Part shown: positions 32,995-35,050 of the stretch, piece after piece
How positions within the stretch are numbered: position 1 is the first letter of the stretch
Layout: every line of letters starts with the position of its first letter
Assembly (NCBI GenBank): GCA_038744685.1
Contig: JBCDMB010000029.1
Coordinates: forward strand, 1-35,050
Source of the DNA: Verrucomicrobiota bacterium
GTDB taxonomy: Bacteria; Verrucomicrobiota; Verrucomicrobiia; Opitutales; Puniceicoccaceae
DNA length: 35,050 bases
Direction of reading: 5' to 3'
Made by a program: the position numbers and the translations under genes
The notes under the pieces: model-generated
Told to the model about the DNA's origin: nothing
The model's database searches: none
What the model saw: the letters and a program-made list of their open reading frames with translations, nothing else

Positions 32995-33555
32995 ATGAAT
33001 CTTGCCAACGGTTGCGGGACGTTTGAGGATAGCGGCGAGATGGCTGGCTCTAGCAACACTTCCTCTTCTCCCTTGGTAGGGATCATTATGGGCAGTCGCT
33101 CCGATTGGGAAACGATGGAGCATGCGACGAAGACCCTTGAAGAATTGGGTGTTTCCTACGAAGCGAAGGTAGTGAGTGCCCACCGGACTCCGGATCGACT
33201 CTTTGAATACGCGAAGTCGGCGGAAGAGAGAGGGTTGAAGGTGATCATTGCAGGAGCAGGGGGTTCGGCCCATTTGCCGGGCATGGTAGCCTCAATGACG
33301 CTCGTTCCCGTTCTTGGTGTGCCGGTCCAATCCAAAGCTTTGAATGGTATGGATTCTCTCCTTTCTATCGTCCAAATGCCGGCAGGTGTACCCGTTCCAA
33401 CGCTTGCGATTGGTCGTTCCGGAGCAGTCAACGCTGCGCTCAGTGCCGCGGCTGTCATTGGCCTGGAGGATGGGAAGGTGCGGGAAGCACTTCGCAGTTT
33501 CCGGGAAGAACAGACGAAGAAGGTAGCGGAACACGACGACCCAGCCAGTGCCTGA
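32995..33555 (+). CDS. purE: N5-carboxyaminoimidazole ribonucleotide mutase (class I PurE)
   Basis: 186 residues; converts N5-CAIR to CAIR in purine synthesis, working with PurK. Signature blocks are [13 protein letters not shown] (residues 29-41), the catalytic histidine H63 in [25 protein letters not shown] and [15 protein letters not shown] followed by [14 protein letters not shown]. Its coupling to PurK marks it as the class I form. The first 25 residues are extra compared with many homologues; ATG at 33040 would give a more typical length, and neither start has a clear Shine-Dalgarno sequence. Overlaps purK by eight bases. Confidence 0.95.
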   Translation: MNLANGCGTFEDSGEMAGSSNTSSSPLVGIIMGSRSDWETMEHATKTLEELGVSYEAKVVSAHRTPDRLFEYAKSAEERGLKVIIAGAGGSAHLPGMVASMTLVPVLGVPVQSKALNGMDSLLSIVQMPAGVPVPTLAIGRSGAVNAALSAAAVIGLEDGKVREALRSFREEQTKKVAEHDDPASA

Positions 33556-34732
33556 CTCAAGTGGGATGGCCGCGGTAAACGAGCGAATCCTCCCCCCTGC
33601 GACGATCGGTATTATCGGTGGCGGACAGCTTGGCCGTATGACTGCACTTGCGGCACGAGCAATGGGGTATCGAATCGTGGTTTTGGAACCAAAGAAGCCC
33701 TGCGCATGCACCGCGATTGTGGATGAGCAAATCAGTAGTGCCTATGACGATCCAGAAGGGTTGGAACGTCTTTTCGCGGTTTCTGATGTCGTCACTTTTG
33801 AATTTGAGAACGTTCAGCGTGAACCTCTGGAGCGTTTTCAGGGAAAGAAACCGATCCGTCCTTCGGCCCAGGTTCTTTCGATTGCGCAAAACCGGCGTCG
33901 GGAGAAGGAGTTCCTTGAGTCGAGCGGTTTTCCGGTAGCGCCTTTCCGCTTGATCGAGAACGTGTACGACGTCGATGAGGTGACGAAGGAAGGCTTCGCC
34001 TTTCCAGCCATTCTCAAAACAGCTGACTTTGGTTATGATGGAAAGGGCCAGAAGAACGTCGAATCGGCCTCAAAACTTGCGGAAGCGTGGGCCGGTTTTG
34101 ATGGAGCGTCTGCAGTATTGGAGGAGAAGATTGAGTTCTCGGCTGAATACTCGGTCATCGCCGTGAGGAGTCCCTCTGGGGAGGTGGTTGTGTATCCGCT
34201 CTGCCAGAACATTCACCGAAACCACATTCTGGACGTAACTTTTTCGCCTCCAATCGAATCGTTAGACAACGCTGAGGAGGCAGAAGCGATTTCCCGTCGC
34301 CTCGTGGAAGAGTTGCAATTGGAGGGAGTTTTGGTGATCGAGTTTTTCCTGACGAACGATGGAAAGTGGATCATTAATGAGATGGCCCCCCGGCCTCACA
34401 ATTCCGGCCACTTTAGCCTCGATGGTTCCGTCACTTCACAGTTTGAGAATCACGCCCGGGCTGTCTGTAATCTCCCGTTGGGCAGTCCGCAAAGTTTGGG
34501 GAGCGCAGCGATGCAGAATCTTTTGGGCCAAGACCTTCGGAAAGCTGGTGAGTCACTCGCTGAGTCCTCACTTTCCGGTGAAGGGTCCCATCTCCACCTT
34601 TACGATAAGGGGGAAGCGAGCACGGGCCGCAAGATGGGGCACATCAACTTGCTCGCTTCTGACCCAGCGGTGCTGGACCGTCAGGTCAATGAGTTGCGTG
34701 AGAGGCTCGGTCTGCCGCGGCTCAGAGAGTAG
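33548..34732 (+). CDS. purK: N5-carboxyaminoimidazole ribonucleotide synthase (PurK)
   Basis: 394 residues; an ATP-grasp enzyme making N5-CAIR from AIR, ATP and bicarbonate. The N-terminus has the fold start [19 protein letters not shown], then TFEFENV. The ATP-grasp core has [33 protein letters not shown], and the metal/phosphate loop [10 protein letters not shown] then [15 protein letters not shown]. The GTG at 33548 overlaps the purE stop, giving translational coupling; ATG 33566 is an alternative. Length is slightly above the usual 355-380. No other purine genes follow in the window. Confidence 0.95.
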   Translation: MPDSSGMAAVNERILPPATIGIIGGGQLGRMTALAARAMGYRIVVLEPKKPCACTAIVDEQISSAYDDPEGLERLFAVSDVVTFEFENVQREPLERFQGKKPIRPSAQVLSIAQNRRREKEFLESSGFPVAPFRLIENVYDVDEVTKEGFAFPAILKTADFGYDGKGQKNVESASKLAEAWAGFDGASAVLEEKIEFSAEYSVIAVRSPSGEVVVYPLCQNIHRNHILDVTFSPPIESLDNAEEAEAISRRLVEELQLEGVLVIEFFLTNDGKWIINEMAPRPHNSGHFSLDGSVTSQFENHARAVCNLPLGSPQSLGSAAMQNLLGQDLRKAGESLAESSLSGEGSHLHLYDKGEASTGRKMGHINLLASDPAVLDRQVNELRERLGLPRLRE

Positions 34733-35050
34733 TCGGTCGTAGAATCATGATCCCCGGTTAACGACCTGTTGGAAGAGGGTTTATTCCTCAGACCGACCAT
34801 GGCAGGCCCTATCCGGAGTGGTTGGGAGTGACGAAGGAAGCTCCTTGGGAATAATAGAATCGGGTGTTCCTCTTCGAATTTTTGTTCTCGGGAACTGCTT
34901 TTCGAGGGGTAAACCCTAATGCCATTGCATAATTAGAGAGCCCATTTGGGAGCTTACATTTTTTCGTAAAAAAGGCTGTACCTTCGTTCAGTGTTGTGCT
35001 GCAAGATTGGGATGCACGACACGGATCTATCCTATATCGACATAAGAGGA
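34733..35050. other. Terminal gene-poor region
   Basis: No confirmed gene. GGTCGT/ACGACC (34735-34740 with 34761-34766) may form a weak hairpin after purK. A short frame at 34762-34854 reads GFIPQTDHGRPYPEWLGV then TKEAPWE and ends in TAA-TAG; with an in-frame ATG at 34747 it is interrupted by one TAA. It looks like a fragment of a gene but was not recognised. The last 100 bases show a CCCATTTGGG palindrome and nothing else. Confidence 0.3.

Overview
The window looks like a chromosomal segment of a Verrucomicrobiota bacterium, probably of the Opitutia/Puniceicoccales type. This is inferred from gene content: a planctomycete/verrucomicrobial-style Ser/Thr kinase with WD40 repeats next to an ECF sigma factor of the TIGR02999 type, a PEP-CTERM protein, DUF5069, a GxxExxY protein, and many secreted proteins with Gram-negative signal peptides. 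No rRNA, tRNA, CRISPR array or intact transposase was seen.

Layout. 1-3.6 kb: a kinase-WD40 gene cut by the window edge, converging on the sigma factor with a bidirectional hairpin between them. 3.6-6.2 kb: a non-coding stretch with a possible decayed gene, a PDZ protein, and a secreted protein that is only a dCache-like sensor domain. 6.2-8.8 kb: two divergent TetR-controlled pairs (DUF5069/TetR and TetR/SDR), each with palindromic operator candidates. 9.2-12.0 kb and 22.0-24.8 kb: two copies, in the same orientation, of a two-gene surface-protein cassette. Gene A is a protein of about 700 residues with 13 YadA-head-like 14-residue repeats and an intramolecular-chaperone-like C-terminus. Gene B is a 209-residue secreted protein with a calcium-loop-like motif. 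Between the copies lie a small lipoprotein, a secreted protein, a GT4 glycosyltransferase, a GxxExxY gene inside 24-bp inverted repeats and broken at codon 3, a gene of the family often labelled 3-methyladenine DNA glycosylase, a four-gene operon (MipA/OmpV, response regulator, histidine kinase, GT9), and a YjiK-like membrane-anchored propeller.

24.9-26.6 kb: a VapBC toxin-antitoxin pair, a PEP-CTERM protein and a cluster of REP-like palindromes. 26.7-30.7 kb: a compact cyoABCD operon for a bo3-type quinol oxidase. 30.9-34.7 kb: a MYG1-family protein, two unknown genes, and purE-purK with overlapping ends. The last 300 bases hold no clear gene.

Most distinctive: the duplicated A-B cassette, whose repeat head has diverged while its C-terminus and partner have stayed nearly constant; it frames about 10 kb as direct repeats. 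Next are the inverted-repeat-bounded GxxExxY unit with a stop at codon 3, and several unusually clean operator-like palindromes.
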